Source: Lactuca virosa
Lineage: Eukaryota; Streptophyta; Magnoliopsida; Asterales; Asteraceae
Length of the DNA stretch: 64,000 bases
Assembly: GCA_928212115.1 (NCBI GenBank)
Contig: CAKMRJ010004445.1
Coordinates: 80,623,748-80,687,747, forward strand
Direction of reading: 5' to 3'
In this document: in pieces, positions 10,721 to 22,689 of the stretch
Layout: every line of letters starts with the position of its first letter
How positions within the stretch are numbered: position 1 is the first letter of the stretch
Translations under genes and position numbers: made by a program
Notes under the pieces: model-generated
Seen by the model: the letters and a program-made list of their open reading frames with translations, nothing else
Told to the model about the DNA's origin: nothing
Databases searched by the model: none

Positions 10721-12311
10721 TGTCACACCCACAAACCAGACGACGGAAACGTCCGGGGGGTGGAGGACTTCATTTGTAGTATCAACAACACATGCATTAT
10801 AGTAATCAGAGTACAAACAACCACTGAATTTAAAAAGTATAAGTATTTACATGTGTTTCATTATAGTATACTGAAACCAAATAGTTATACAAAAGAAAAA
10901 GACAAGACATAAATAGCTCCATCTTCTCAAAAGCTTGGGGAGTACCTGTCTACTGGTTCCCTGAGAATACAAGTAATTTGAAAAGAGAGTATCAACATAA
11001 AGCTGAGTGAGTGCATAAGTATTTATGTTTGAAAGAATGTCTTCAGTTTCTCGAATATGTAAACTGTTCCAGAAAATCCTATATTTTCTGCTGTATATGA
11101 AAAGTAGTTTTTGATACATAAAACTGTTCTATTGGTAAACCAATGTAATACTGTAAACTGTATCTTGTAAACTAGTACTTTGAAAATGTACTTAAGTTTA
11201 GTTAATTATACACTAACGTATTGTTAATATCTTTATATGAGTTATTATAACCATACTGACTAGATGGCCTGACCCAACGCTATGAATGCGCTGTAAACAT
11301 GTTGATAACAATTTGTCACTCACAGGCGTGTATGCCTGACAGTAGCTAGCAGTCCGAGTGCGGGGTTGCAATCCCAATATAGATCTATACACACATTGTT
11401 TCGATCCCTGGCTGGAGATTCTGGTTATAATGGCAGGACTTTACTATATTGTTTAAATGAATCAAATAGAGTTTACGGCCACTCATTAGAGTTTACGGCC
11501 ACACCTTTGATGTTTAAGGCCAAGGGGAGTTTTTAGCCACTCATTGAAGTTTATGGTCAATGATGTTCTTCATAGGAGTTTACGGCCAAGGGAGATGCTC
11601 ATGGCCGTAAACTCTCATTGTTATTGGAATTGATTGTTTTCAAGGTTGGAAGTTATAAATTTCTATAGAATAACTAGTATACGGAAAGATACTTACGTTT
11701 TTAGGCTTGAATTGGGTGTTCACGGTCTAAAGAACTAGTGTGTGTTCTTGGTGTTCTTGAAGATCTAGCCAAAAGAGATGATTTCATGGATGAAATCATA
11801 GGGTTTTACTAGATTAAGTAAGGTATCAACAAATGAATGGAAGAAACACTTACTTAGTTGAAGATCAAGGTATAAATCTTGATGATAGTTGAGAGAAAAA
11901 TCGAGTTTCTTGGGTTGAAAGTGTGAGAAATAGTGAAAAATAAAGGAATTCTATATATATGTGCGAGGTTTTATGGCCGAGGAGTTTACGGTCTGAAGTC
12001 GGCTAACAGTTTACGACTGAAGCCACGTTTACGGATGCAAGGAGTTTACGGTCCGAAGAGTTTACGACCGTATGCTCTTTGCGGCCCGAAGTTTTTGCGG
12101 TCTGAGGCAATGAATAGTATGCGAAGTTTCTCGGATTTTCAAACATTTTCCTTCTAAATTCAACTATGCATATTATAACGTTTTTAGCAAATAAAGGTTA
12201 TTATCATAACCTAAATAAAAACCCAAACAATAAAAAGGACTTTAGTTGACTTTTGTTTGACTTTGGTTGACTAGAGTTGACTTTACAAACAGAAATTAAC
12301 GGGATGTTACA
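10721..12311 (-). repeat. T2 3' LTR (internally deleted)
   Basis: It reads TGTAACATCCCG to GGGTGTGACA on the minus strand. Its 1591 bases compare with 2403 in the partner. The missing block corresponds to about 19240-20051 and the junction is at about 11459-11466. The terminal hairpin is present but slightly damaged. GTTTACGGCC motifs are clustered at 11470-11610 and 11975-12100. Confidence 0.93.
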
Positions 12312-12325
12312 TTATCTCCCCGTTA
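12312..12325 (-). other. T2 polypurine tract
   Basis: Minus-strand CTAACGGGGAGATAA directly precedes the 3' LTR. One G of the usual GGGGGG run has become A. Confidence 0.8.
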
Positions 12326-12423
12326 GAGAGAATTTCGTCCCGAAATTAGAGTTTAAGTAATTAAGCAATTATAAATAACTAAACAAAAAGATGAGTATAT
12401 TTCAATTTCATTTGATCCTCGCG

Positions 12424-12756
12424 CTACCAAGTGAATTCAGGTCCTCGCTTGGCATTCCAACGAACCTTCACTATAGGAATACGGCTTTGCTTTGTTTGTT
12501 TGACCTCTTGGTCCATGATCTCTACTGGCTCTTCCACGAAGTTGAGGCACTCGTTAATCTCGATCTCGTCAAGTGGGATAACAAGAGTCTCGTCGGACAG
12601 ACACTTTTTCAAGTTCGATACGTGGAAAACAGAATGTATGTTGCTTAGTTCTTGAGGTAGTTGGAGTTTGTAAGCTACTGGACCGATTCTAGCAACAATC
12701 TCGAATGGTCCTATGTATCTTGGATTCAGCTTGTCATGCTTTCCAAAGCGTATCAT
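12424..12756 (-). pseudogene. T2 integrase C-terminus with chromodomain-like tail
   Basis: It encodes GPFEIVARIGPVAYKL (GPY/F module), FHVSNLKKCLS, then VEIMDQEVKQTKQSRIPIVKVRWN and GPEFTW before a stop, where relatives continue with ERED. The 110-residue frame is the best preserved part of T2 pol. Known chromovirus tails bind chromatin; this one lacks its last ~15 residues because of the premature stop. Confidence 0.85.
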
Positions 12757-12798
12757 GCCTTTCTAGGGTGAGACTTTTAACATGACGTGATCTCCAAT

Positions 12799-13657
12799 CT
12801 AGAATTCCAAAGGTTTTCTTTTTTTATAAGCGTAGCTTTTCTGTCTATCTCTGGAAGCTTTAAGTCGCTCTCGTATTTGTACGATTTTCTCCGTGGTTTC
12901 GCGAATGATTTCCAGACCAGTGAGAGTACTGTCAGGAACACCTTCAGCCCACTTCAGCCCAGCACAGAGAAGATCTGGACTTGCGGCCATAGAGAGCTTC
13001 GAAAGGAGCAACCTTTATGCTAGTGTGATAACTGTTATTATAGGAGAATTCAATAAGGGGTAAATGAGTATCCCATGCCTTTCCAAAGTCTATCACACAA
13101 GTTCGCAACATATCTTCTAAAGTTTGAATCGTCCTCTCACTTTGTCCGTCAGTTTGTGGATGGTAGGCTGTACTCATGTCCAACCTAGTTCCTAAAGAGT
13201 TTTGTAAAGACTGCCAGAAACGAGAAGTGAATCTACTATATCGGTCAGAAATAATAGATATTGGCACACCATGCAGTCTAATGATTTCTTTGAGGTAAGT
13301 TCTTGTTAGTTTCTCCATCTTGTCGGTCTCTTTGATTGGTAAGAAGGGCGCAAATTTGGTTAATCTATCGACAATTACCCAAATAGTATCATAACCACCC
13401 GATGTTTTGGGTAACTTGGTTATGAAGTCCATTGTAATCCGTTCCCACTTCCATTCAGGGATTTCAGGTTGTTGTAATAAACCTGAAGGTTTATGGTATT
13501 CTAACTTGACCTTGGCACAAGTAAGGCACTTGCCCACACAGGTAGCAATTTTGGCCTTCATGTTAGGCCACCGGTATAGTTTCTTGAGGTCCGGGTATAT
13601 CTTGTCTAAACCCGAATGAATGGAGTATCGGGTCTTGTGTGGTTCATTCATAACCAC
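12799..13657 (-). pseudogene. T2 integrase
   Basis: The frame at 12944-13657 carries the zinc-binding region (HKTRYSIHSG, CLTCAKVK) and the core with D in ITMDFITKLPK, D in IISDRYSRFTS and E in GQSERTIQTLEDML. Thus all three catalytic positions remain. It then breaks around 12945, and the C-terminal linker continues in another frame to 12799. A stop separates it from RNase H at about 13660. Integrase inserts the element's DNA copy into the chromosome. This copy is broken but retains its active site. Confidence 0.87.
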
Positions 13658-13663
13658 GACTCT

Positions 13664-14275
13664 CTAACCACCAAACTTTGGTGTCCAGATCCGGTTCATG
13701 AAACAATAGACTCCATCATCCCTGACTTTAAAGTTTTTATCCATTCCTCTCAAGGTTTCACCCGCCACATTTTCAGGTTTTAAGGCCTCGAGTTGAGCCT
13801 CTCTGATCTGTGTGGACAGATGTGAATGGATTGCCATGGTTAACGACTTTACTCGGCGTCCCGAGTATTCTTTTCTACTAAGGGCATCAGCTACTACGTT
13901 AGCTTTACCAGGGTGATAAAGAATCTCACAATCGTAGTCGTTCAGTAGCTCCACCCATCGGCGTTGTCTCATATTCAGCTCTTTCTGATTGAAGATATGC
14001 TGGAGACTTTTATGGTCCGTGAATACTGTGCATTTCGTGCCATATAAATAATGTCTCCAGATCTTCAGAGCAAATATTACTGCTCCTAGTTCAAGGTCAT
14101 GTGTTGTATAGTTGACTTCATGTGTCTTTAGCTGTCTTGAGGCATAGGATATGGCCTTTCCTCTTTGCATAAGAACACATCCAAGTCCTTGATTAGAAGC
14201 ATCACAGTACACTACGAAATCCTCTGTCCCTTCAGGAAGAGACAGGATCGGTGCACTACACAAAGCTCGTTTCAA
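13664..14275 (-). pseudogene. T2 RNase H
   Basis: The reading covers LPEGTEDFVVYCDASNQGLGCVLMQRG, DLELGAVIFALKIW, FTDHKSLQHIF, then NVVADALSRKEYSG and the tether to integrase. These acidic positions are the RNase H active site that removes template RNA. Upstream, the RT-connection sequence (LAGYYRRFI) lies in a different frame around 14350-14560, so the RT-to-RH link has at least one frameshift. Confidence 0.87.
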
Positions 14276-14577
14276 TGTTTGGAATGCTGTTTCTTGCTTT
14301 TCTCCCCAGCTAAAAGTTACACCCTTTTGCGTCAGGGTGGTAGAGGCTTAACTATTCGAGAGAAATTAGGAATGAATCTGCGATAATAGCCAGCAAGACC
14401 TAAGAATTGACGGATTTCTGTAGGTGTTTTGGTTGCTGACCAGTTTTCAATTGCCTTTATTTTGGAAGGGTCGACATGTATTCCTTCTAAACTGACCACG
14501 TGACCTAGGAAATCAACCTTCCTGATCCAAAACTCACACTTTGAAAACTTCGCATAGAGTTTTTCTGATCTAAGAGT

Positions 14578-15801
14578 TTACAATACTTGACGAAGATGTT
14601 GGCTATGTTCCTCTTCACTTCTTGAGTAGATAAGGATGTCGTCGATAAAGACTATGACGAATTTGTCCAGGAATGGACGACACACTCTGTTCATTAGATC
14701 CATGAACACAGCAGGTGCATTCGTCAATCCGAATGGCATCACTACGAACTCGTAATGACCATAACGAGTTCTGAACGCGGTTTTAGGAATGTCATCCTCC
14801 AAAATCCGTAACTGGTGATACCCGAATCTTAAGTCTATCTTTGAGAAGTAGCTTGCACCTTGAAGTTGGTCGAACAAATCATCAATGCGAGGTAGAGGGT
14901 ATCGATTCTTAATGGTAAGTTTATTCAGCTCGCGGTAGTCTATGCACATACAGAATGATCCATCATTTTTCTTCACGAACAAGACCGGTGCTCCCCAGGG
15001 TGAGAAGCTTGGTCTTATGAAACCTTTGCTTAGGAGTTCGTTAAGTTGGCTGGATAATTCCTGCATTTCAGAAGGTGCAAGACGATAGGGGGATTTGGCT
15101 ACAGGGGTAGCCCCAGGGATTAAGTCGATTCTGAATTCGACTTGTCGTTCAGGAGGCACTCCTGGAAGATCATCGGGAAAAATGTCGGGAAAGTTGCAGA
15201 CCTCAGGTATGCTCATGATATATTTCACTTCTTGCTTTTTCTCTACCACGTGAGCTAAGAAAGCACAATACTCTTTGCGAAGGTACTTCTGTGCCTTGAT
15301 GCAAGAAATGATTTGGAGGTTCGTTTTGGGTTTGTTGCCGTAAATAACAAGAGTTTCGTTATTTGGCAAGTTCAGATAAATGGCTCTTTCATAGCATAGG
15401 ATGTCAACATGGTTAGGGCACACCCAATCTATACCTATTATGAGGTCGAAACTTTTGATACAGACCGACATAAGGTCTATTGGGAACGAAAAGTTATTCA
15501 AGGTAAGAATACATCCTATGTATATAGCGTTGGTGGATTCGGATTTTCCGTTAGCCATTTCGACTGTGAATGTTTCTTTTAGTGGTTGGGAGTTTTGATT
15601 TAACAAGTGTTTGAAATTATGGCTCACAAAGCTCTTCTCAGCACCACAATCAAATAGAATGCATGCATAAATGTTGTTGAGAAGGAACGTACCCAGGACT
15701 ACTGCGGGGTCTGCTACTGCTTCTTCGTTACCCAAGGCTAAAATTCTCCCAACTCTACCGACATTTCCAGCTTTAAGACAATCTTTCTTGAAATGCCCCA
15801 C
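14578..15801 (-). pseudogene. T2 protease and reverse transcriptase
   Basis: This 407-residue frame begins in the last gag zinc knuckle (CYQ.GEVGHFKKDC, Cys partly lost). It continues with protease (LFDCGAEKSFVSH; the usual DSG is DCG) and the PR-RT linker. It then gives RT with KKNDGSFCMCIDYRELNKLT, IDLRFGYHQLRI, FGLTNAP and the catalytic FIDDILIYS. It ends at RQVL with a stop at 14578. The Ser-to-Cys change in the protease motif and CMC for RMC in RT are unusual. Apart from these, RT looks intact. Confidence 0.88.
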
Positions 15802-16912
15802 TTCACCAAATTGGTAGCATGCTTGACCTACTCCAGCGGCAGGTACTTGGTTAAGTGGTTGAGGTGGTGCTCTACAGAATCGGGCAGTATGCCCTTTTCT
15901 GTTGTAGTTACGACACTACATTTCCCTGCTATTTCCATTATGGTGAAAATTGCACTTGCTGCACTTAGGGAGATTACCAGCATATGGCTTAGCTGGTGCA
16001 GGGTTAGCAGGAATAACAACAGGTATATTAACAACGTTGACTGTAACTAGTTGTTGCTTCTTTGAGGATTCCTGTGAAAACTTGCCCTTCCTCTTGTTCC
16101 TACCATTCTTCTTGCTGTTATTGTTGTTGTTTCCCTTTGATTGTTCTGGTACAGTAACCACTGAGTTTTGACGGGCTCCGTGGTCGATAAGAAATTGTGC
16201 CAGCTCTTTGGCACTGTCAAAAGCAACAGCCTTTGAAGCTAAAACACTCGACTGAATTTGAGGCGACATACCCCAAATATATCTCTCAATCTTTTTGCTC
16301 TCAAGAGGAACCATATCCGGACAAAGAATTGCCAGATCACAGAATCTACTAGTATAGATTGATATGTCAGAACCAACCATCGTAAGACCCCAGAGCTCCT
16401 GCTCGAGCTTCTGAATTTCCCCTCGCGGACAGTATTCCCGCATAAGCATGGCTTTTAAATTCTCCCAGCTAATAGAGTTAGCCACTACCAGAGTAAGTGA
16501 CTTAACGTGGCCATTCCACCACGTTAAAGCTCTATCCGAAAAAGTACAAGCAACGAATTTGACCTTGCTGCTCTCTGGACAGGAGCAGATTTCAAAAATT
16601 GCTTCTGTCTTCTCTATCCCACTGTTATAATACCATAACTCCCCCAGTCCCGTTAAAGGTCCTGGGTTTGGCATTGGAAAAATCTTTGTAAGTACACTCT
16701 CGCGAATGCCCATGACTCTCGCCATGGTTTGAAGGATGTGCACCAACTCCCGACCCACTAGCACCAGGAGTATTGATATGTGACATGGCAGCAGCTACAG
16801 CCGTCGTGACTGCCTCTTGGAACATAGCGGTGTCGAACTGAGGAGGTGGTGGCGAAGGTGGCACCGACGCTTCATTAACAGTGTTACGTACTGGATTTCT
16901 ACGAGGAGGCAT
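15793..16912 (-). pseudogene. T2 gag
   Basis: It starts MPPRRNPVRN with a Pro-rich N-terminus and an Ala-rich helix (16912 to about 16640), then shifts frame. The capsid-like core follows at 16640-16000: IFEICSCPESSKVKFVACTF, ALTWWNGHVKS, YCPRGEIQKLEQELW, YIWGMSP. A basic linker with an Asn run and zinc knuckles (CSKCNFHHNG) follow, with another break at about 15915. Gag forms the virus-like particle that packages element RNA. It aligns throughout with the T3 gag, which is uninterrupted up to its second knuckle. Confidence 0.88.
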
Positions 16913-17018
16913 AAAGTCTGGAAAATTGGTATATTGAATACATAAAGTATGGAAAATTTGACCCTAAAGAGGTCTACAATACACCAAATTCTGGGAAAAA
17001 TATCGACATCATACAGAC

Positions 17019-17744
17019 CTACCGAAATAAAATTTTCGTGGTCTGACTGAAAAACATGAAAATAACGTTAGAACCTATCCGTAGACTTAAACTATAACCA
17101 AAAGAGTGAACAGGAAATGAGTAGAGCATCTTGTAATGGCGACGGGTACCACTTGGACGAAATCTCAAGTCAGCCAGTTGGTGCTCGACAGCAATCATAT
17201 GTCTTTCATATACTGTCAGGCGTGTTCGAAGCTCTATGACTTCAGCTCGAGTTACGGCTAACTCTTGCAGCAGAGATTTATTGTCTCTCGTAGCTCTGTC
17301 ACGAGCATCTTCAAGACGACGAATGCAGATTGTATTAACTCCTGCATTGGCATCAACTTCCATAATTCGGTTGATGGCTGTCCTACCTTGTATTTCATTT
17401 CGACCAACCCTGCGGACAAGAATTGGCAGGACTCTGTCTGCTAAGCCTCCTTCGCTCAAATTGTAGAAGCTTCGGTCTCCATTGTATGGCATGGGTTGAC
17501 CCTACTCTTGACTCCATGTTTCCAAACTTTCCACCCACAGAGGCGTCGGGCCTTGAAAAGTCGGACGAGGGTTAGGATTTTGGGCAACTGGTGGTGGATT
17601 ATAGGCTTCTGATTCGGAATCAATGTCTTCAGGAAAGTTTTCTGCAAAATCATCATCTAAGGGAATTTCTTAATTTTATTCTGGCTCTGCATCTTGTTCT
17701 TGATCGGGGAAGTACGGGTCTCCGGGTAAGTGAAATCCAGCCCT
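17019..17744 (-). pseudogene. T2 extra ORF upstream of gag
   Basis: A decayed frame matches the T3 extra ORF. It begins AGFHLPGDPYFP (the ATG has become AGG at about 17744) and continues through an acidic section with two stops. Then come FQGPTPLWVESLETWSQE, a stop, and FYNLSEGGLADRVLPILVRRVGRNE. A charged helical C-terminus follows (TRAEVIELRTRL, HQLADLRF) that looks coiled-coil. I do not recognise the family. Its position between leader and gag and its conservation in T3 suggest a real element-encoded protein. Confidence 0.72.
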
Positions 17745-18485
17745 TGTTATCTAAGCGAGAATAGGGATAAGAGATATAGAATATAGTTAGTAACGAAGGA
17801 TACAAGTTTCTACGAGAGACACCTACAGTTAACAAGCAATGTATGACTTGTTCTAGATATTACTATAACTATAAAGTGTATACTAATTATATATAACTTG
17901 GGTATATTCGACCTTTGATTAAATGACTCAGCTCTAAATCCACAACCAAACAAGGAACAGGAAATGAAGTTAAATCACATATTCTAAGTCTATATAACTT
18001 TAATTATGTATAATTGTAATATACCCTTAATATTTATAGTTCTACCCTTAATTGTTCTATTGTCTTCACATATTTGTTATTAGTACATAGTGCCTAAAAT
18101 ACCCCTATAGTATTTTAATCTTTATGTTCTGTTCTAGAGTTCTTCTGAATATGTATAATTGGTATGTTTTAGACATGTCATAACACCACTATCACTCCTA
18201 AACACATGTTGGTCATATCTCAAATCAATATAGTTGATCAGGCTATATTAATCCCAGATATGATTACATAACTGCCCAGGTTTGACTATAATTTCCAACA
18301 TCCAAATACTTTTAAGTACTTATGACTGTGATACTGTACTTGTAGGTATGAGTGTTAGTATACTTCTTGTAAAAATACTTGAATTTTTTAAAAAAATATA
18401 CTTGTAGTCAGAGCTCTTAGCCCCTAATGTATTTATAGTTTGTACATCTTTTATGGATTGATATACTGAGTTCACTATAAACAAT
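17745..18485 (-). other. T2 leader between primer site and extra ORF
   Basis: About 740 AT-rich bases with no coding frame. They form the 5' untranslated leader, which would hold packaging signals. Confidence 0.6.
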
Positions 18486-18497
18486 GCTCTGATACCA
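18486..18497 (-). other. T2 primer binding site
   Basis: Minus-strand TGGTATCAGAGC lies three bases inside the 5' LTR. It is the classical plant initiator-methionine tRNA primer site, intact here. Confidence 0.95.
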
Positions 18498-18500
18498 ATC

Positions 18501-20903
18501 TGTCACACCCCCAAACCAGACGGCGGAAACGTCCGGGGGTAGAGGACTTCATTTGTAGTATCAACAACACATGCATTTAAGTAATCAGAGTACAAACAAC
18601 CACTGAATTTAAAAAGTATAAGTATTTACATGTGTTTCATTATAGTATACTGAAACCAAATAGTTATACAAAAGAAAAAGACAAGACATAAATAGCTCCA
18701 TCTTCTCAAAAGCTCGGGGAGTACCTGTCTATTGGTTCCCTGAGAATACAAGTAATTTGAAAAGAAAGTATCAACATAAAGTTGAGTGAGTGCATAAGTA
18801 TTTATGTTTGAAAGAATGTCTTTTATTTCTTGAATATGTAAACTGTTCCAGAAAATCCTATATTTTTGTTGTATATGAAAAGTAGTTTTTGATACATAAA
18901 ACTATTCTATTTGTAAACCAATGTAATACTGTAAACTGTATCTAGTAAACTAGTACTTTGAAAATGTACTTAAGTTTCGTTAATTATACACTAACGTATT
19001 GTTAATATCTTTATATGAGTTATTATAACGATACTGACTAGATGGCTTGACCCAACGCTATGAATGCGCTGTAAACATGTTGTTAACAATTTGTCACTCA
19101 CAGGCGTGTATGCCTGACTGTAGCTAGCAGTCCGAGTGCGGGGTTGTCAATCCCAATGTAGATCTATACACACATTGTTTCGATCCCCGGCTGGAGATTC
19201 TGGTTATAATGTCAGGACTTTACTATATTGTTTAAATGAATTAAACAACCTGTACTACTTGACTCATAAAAGCATATAAACGTTACATGCATAATAGTTA
19301 TGAAAAACCCAATCATTCTGAAATAAATGACTGACTGTATGTTCTTGAATTAGTATGCTTAACATGTATCTGAAAGATGTATACCCTTGAATAGTTATGA
19401 ATCAAACCTTTGATCTTGTAAAACAATGTACTTTAGTATACTTGGATCGTGATTTAATGTTGTGGGAGTCATAAATTATACATATTATAACTTATATGTA
19501 CTTTCTGATTTGATAACGTGTATTCATAAATGTAACCCCTTGCTCAACATGTTACAAAGGGTAATTGAACTTAATGAACTAACTTTTATACTTGTATACT
19601 AGTATGATTTTTGGGAGAAATAAAAGTTTATAAAACATTTAAAAGAAGTTTGATATTTTGAAGTCCATTTTGGTGAGTTGATGTCGTTTTGAAACAAACA
19701 TGGAAAACGATTTTATTTGATGATAACTGAAATCCATTTTTATAAGATATTTGAAATCACTTGTTTATAACACAAAAACTTTGTGTTAGACTTGTATCCC
19801 CCCCCCCCCCCTTAAACAGTAAAAACTATGAAAATACGGGGGTATGAACTCACCTGAAGTAAGTTATTTAAATGTGAGATCGGTGTAGGATGCTAAGTGT
19901 CAAGTGAAGTCTTGAGCAAGAACATATACTAATAGCATATAATGACACACATATATGAATATAATTAGTGTTTAAACAATTAATTATGCTAAGAAACCCT
20001 CTTAGGGAGTAGGAATCACTTAGATTGAAATGTTACAATCACATGTGATTGAATCAAATACAGTTTACGGCCACTCATTAGAGTTTACGGCCACACCTTT
20101 GATGTTTACGGCGAAGGGGAGTTTTCAGCCACTCATTAAAGTTTATGGCCAATGATGTTCTTCATAGGAGTTTACGGCCAAGGGAGATGCTCATGGCCGT
20201 AAACTCTCATTGTTCTTGGAATTGATTGTTTTCAAGGTTGTAAGTTATAAATTTCTATAGAATAACTAGTATACGGAAAGATACTTACGTTTTTAGGCTT
20301 GAATTGGGTATTCACGGTCTAAACAACTAGTGTGTGTTCTTGGTGTTCTTGAAGATCTAGCCAAAAGAGATGATTTCATGGATGAAATCATAGGGTTTTA
20401 CTAGATTAAGTAAGGTATCAACAAATGAATGGAAGAAACACTTACTTAGTTGAAGATCAAGGTATAAATCTTGATGATAGTTGAGAGAAAAATCGAGTTT
20501 CTTGGGTTGAAAGTGTGAGAAATGGTGAAAAATGAAGGAATTCTATATATATGTGCGAGGGTTTACGGCCGAGGAGTTTACGGTCTGAAGTCGGCTAACA
20601 GTTTACGACCGAAGCCTCGTTTACGGCTGCGAGGAGTTTACGGTCCGGAGAGTTTACGGTCGTAAGTTCTTTACGGCCCGAAGTGTTTGCGGTCCGAGGC
20701 AATGAATAGTATGCGAAGTTTCTCGGATTTTCAAACATTTTCCTTCTAAATTCAACTATGCATATTATAAGGATTTTAGCAAATAAAGGTTATTATCATA
20801 ACCTAAATAAAAATCCAAACAATAAAAAGGACTTTAGTTGAATTTTGTTTGACTTTGGTTGACTAGAGTTGACTTTACAAACAGAAATTAACGGGATGTT
20901 ACA
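18501..20903 (-). repeat. T2 5' LTR
   Basis: 2403 bases, TGTAACATCCCG to GGGGTGTGACA on the minus strand. It carries a TATA-like TATATATA at 20544-20551 and GTTTACGGCC-type motifs on both sides (20062-20210 and 20570-20700). A run of 14 C lies at 19798-19811. The terminal hairpin at 18508-18539 has a perfect GGACG/CGTC stem. Confidence 0.94.
20544..20551 (-). promoter_or_regulatory. TATA-like box of T2 5' LTR
   Basis: TATATATA followed (on the minus strand) by GAATTCC. It sits between the two clusters of GTTTACGGCC motifs, as in T1. Confidence 0.5.
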
Positions 20904-20908
20904 TAATG
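20904..20908. other. Target site duplication of T2, right
   Basis: TAATG, identical to 10716-10720. Confidence 0.95.
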
Positions 20909-21117
20909 GTATATTAATCATAAGTATATAGTAAAGATATTTATTTTTGATTTTTATATTCAAAGATGAATACATTCATATATGAATTTCAGTTATATAT
21001 CATAATTATCTTAAAGAATACATCATATTGGTATAATCATAAATCATAAATGAATACATCATATTGGTATATTCATTTATCAATAAAGAATAAATTAATG
21101 TTAGAACATGAACTTAC
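20909..21117 (-). other. Rest of the ULP1 intron interrupted by T2
   Basis: AT-rich with an exact ATTCATATATGAAT at 20974, the motif that fills the MULE introns on the far side of T2. It therefore belongs to the same element. Confidence 0.7.
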
Positions 21118-21671
21118 AGAAACTTCAACTTTCAAGAAAAGTCTGTATGGTGAATTTTCGAAATCCTTTTCCAGTTCTTGGTGGTTAAGTAAATCCAACC
21201 AAGTGGCTAAAACTTCTACAAAAATCTCTGTGTTTGCATATAGACTTTCCATAAATGCTCTTTCTGTTAGAGGACCATATTTTGTCTGGACAACCACATC
21301 TCTGCAAATATATAATCAAATGTCATACATTATTATCTATATAATAATCATATGTGAATATGTATATAAAATAACGTTACTTACGATGTATTCCCTTGCA
21401 AGTTGAACAACCATTCACAGACAATACTCTCCTGATGTGTCAGCTTTGCTTTTGTGTCTATTATCCTACATTTGTAAAGTGATTCGAAAGCATCAGGAAG
21501 CTTCTTCTCTCTTGGTTCATGAAGATCATTCTTTGATGGTCCTACTTCTGTAGGAATTGATACAAAGATTGAATTTGGATTAAGAACATTTTTTTTGCTA
21601 ATCTGATCACAACCCTCTGATGGTCGTCTTTGATTTGTTCTTTGTAAGTGGTTTTTTTGGTGAAGATTCAT
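21118..21671 (-). pseudogene. ULP1-type gene, exons 1-2 (N-terminal part)
   Basis: Exon 1 (21385-21671) starts MNLHQKNHLQRTNQRR, is basic, and ends IVCEWLFNLQGNT. A GTAAGT donor and a TTTGCAG acceptor join it in frame to exon 2 (21118-21301): VVVQTKYGPLTERAFMESLY, LATWLDLLNHQELEKDF, RLFLKVEVS. Exon 2 ends at a GTAAGT donor in phase 0 and matches the phase of exon 3 beyond T2. The stretch resembles the region before the ULP1 catalytic core in MULE-borne proteins. No stop is seen in these two exons. The chosen Met is the first in frame; the true start may lie further upstream. Confidence 0.68.
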
Positions 21672-22057
21672 TAGATTTTATACTTGAAGTTTGATCTAAA
21701 TCCTGCAGAGAGGAAGAAGGGAGAAGAGGGAGAGAAGAAGGAGACAGAGATGCCCCCAGTTGGGGCTGATCAAACCAAAGCGATTATAGTTGTCAATTTT
21801 TATACTTGAACTTTGTGGGCAACCCTTTTTTATTTTATTCACTTGGTTGTCAATTTTTATATCTCTTTGCTAGCGTGTTTGAATTGATTATAGTAGTAGG
21901 ATTTCTGAGGATCTTCAGATGGTTAGGATCATAAAAAGTTCAGGTTTTACAAGAACTCTTGGAATCTCAATGATCTGTAATAGTTAGTTATCTTCTAAAG
22001 ATTTTATACCAGTTAGGATTCTTATAAAGATAAACGTTTAGTTATAATATAGGGAAA
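21672..22057. other. Upstream flank of the ULP1 gene; probable MULE right end inside
   Basis: A purine-rich GAGAAGAAGG stretch (21700-21750) and two copies of TTGTCAATTTTTATA (21790, 21847). No coding frame and no clear terminus. Confidence 0.45.
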
Positions 22058-22059
22058 TA

Positions 22060-22314
22060 CTATCTCCGTCCCAAATTGATAGTCCACTTTAGACTTTTGA
22101 AGTCTTTTGTCTTCAAATTTGACCTTAAATATTTTTGTTTTTGATAGATAATACTTGATGCAAAATATATGAATGGACTATATTTTAAATGTTTCTTTAT
22201 TGTTATAAGTTTTATAAAGTAATATATAACACAAATAAAAATATTTAAGGTTAAAGTTGAAGAAAAAAAGACTTCAAAAGTCAAAAGTGGACTATCAATT
22301 TGGGACGGAGGGAG
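22060..22314. mobile_element. Stowaway-like MITE (Tc1/Mariner-type)
   Basis: The ends read CTATCTCCGTCCC and GGGACGGAGGGAG, flanked by TA on both sides (22058-22059, 22315-22316). The inverted repeat extends about 70 bases inwards (through GATAGTCCACTTT, GACTTTTGAAGTC and CCTTAAATATTTTT). The 255-base element would therefore fold into one long hairpin. It encodes nothing and depends on a mariner-type transposase elsewhere. Confidence 0.92.
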
Positions 22315-22316
22315 TA

Positions 22317-22689
22317 GTTCTTAAGAAATAAGGATAGAAAGAACCTCGCAATATGGTGAAAATACAGGACTGCATGGACAAGGTTTGAGAACTCAGACCA
22401 TGAGTTATCTTAAGATCAATGTATGCTTGTAATAAAAGCCCAATAAAGTATGGTAAACTAGTCTTGTCTCGGAATAGAGATAATCAACAAAGTGCTCAAA
22501 TATGAAAAGTTGAAAGTATGAACAATGTAAATTAGTTCAAGAACAAGAAGGATGTAAAAGAGAATGATTGACCGAATGATTCTTCATTAGAATGAAAAAG
22601 GTGCACACATCTATATATTGATACAAGGTAGACAAGTCCTTAAATAGTCAAGGAGTAACTAGAAGACAAATATGAATAGGGATAACAGA
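22317..22689. other. Unassigned DNA between MITE and composite A
   Basis: No coding frame, terminal repeat or low-complexity tract recognised. Confidence 0.5.

Larger units (their letters stand above)
10721..20903 (-). mobile_element. T2: complete Tekay-like LTR retrotransposon, inactive
   Basis: This 10,183-base element lies on the minus strand. It has two LTRs, a perfect initiator-Met-type primer site, an extra ORF before gag, gag with zinc knuckles, pol (PR, RT, RH, IN, chromodomain-like tail) and a polypurine tract. It is bounded by the 5-base duplication TAATG. It inserted in an intron of the - strand ULP1 gene in the same transcriptional sense. Frameshifts in gag near 16640 and 15915 and stops in every pol domain make it non-autonomous. 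Its 3' LTR is about 812 bases shorter than its 5' LTR through an internal deletion. Confidence 0.95.

Noticed and set aside
21810..21850. Possible right terminal inverted repeat of the MULE, CAACCCTTTTTTATTTTATTC, against 5581-5606
   Set aside because: The match to the reverse complement of the left end is partial and low-complexity, and no target duplication accompanies it.
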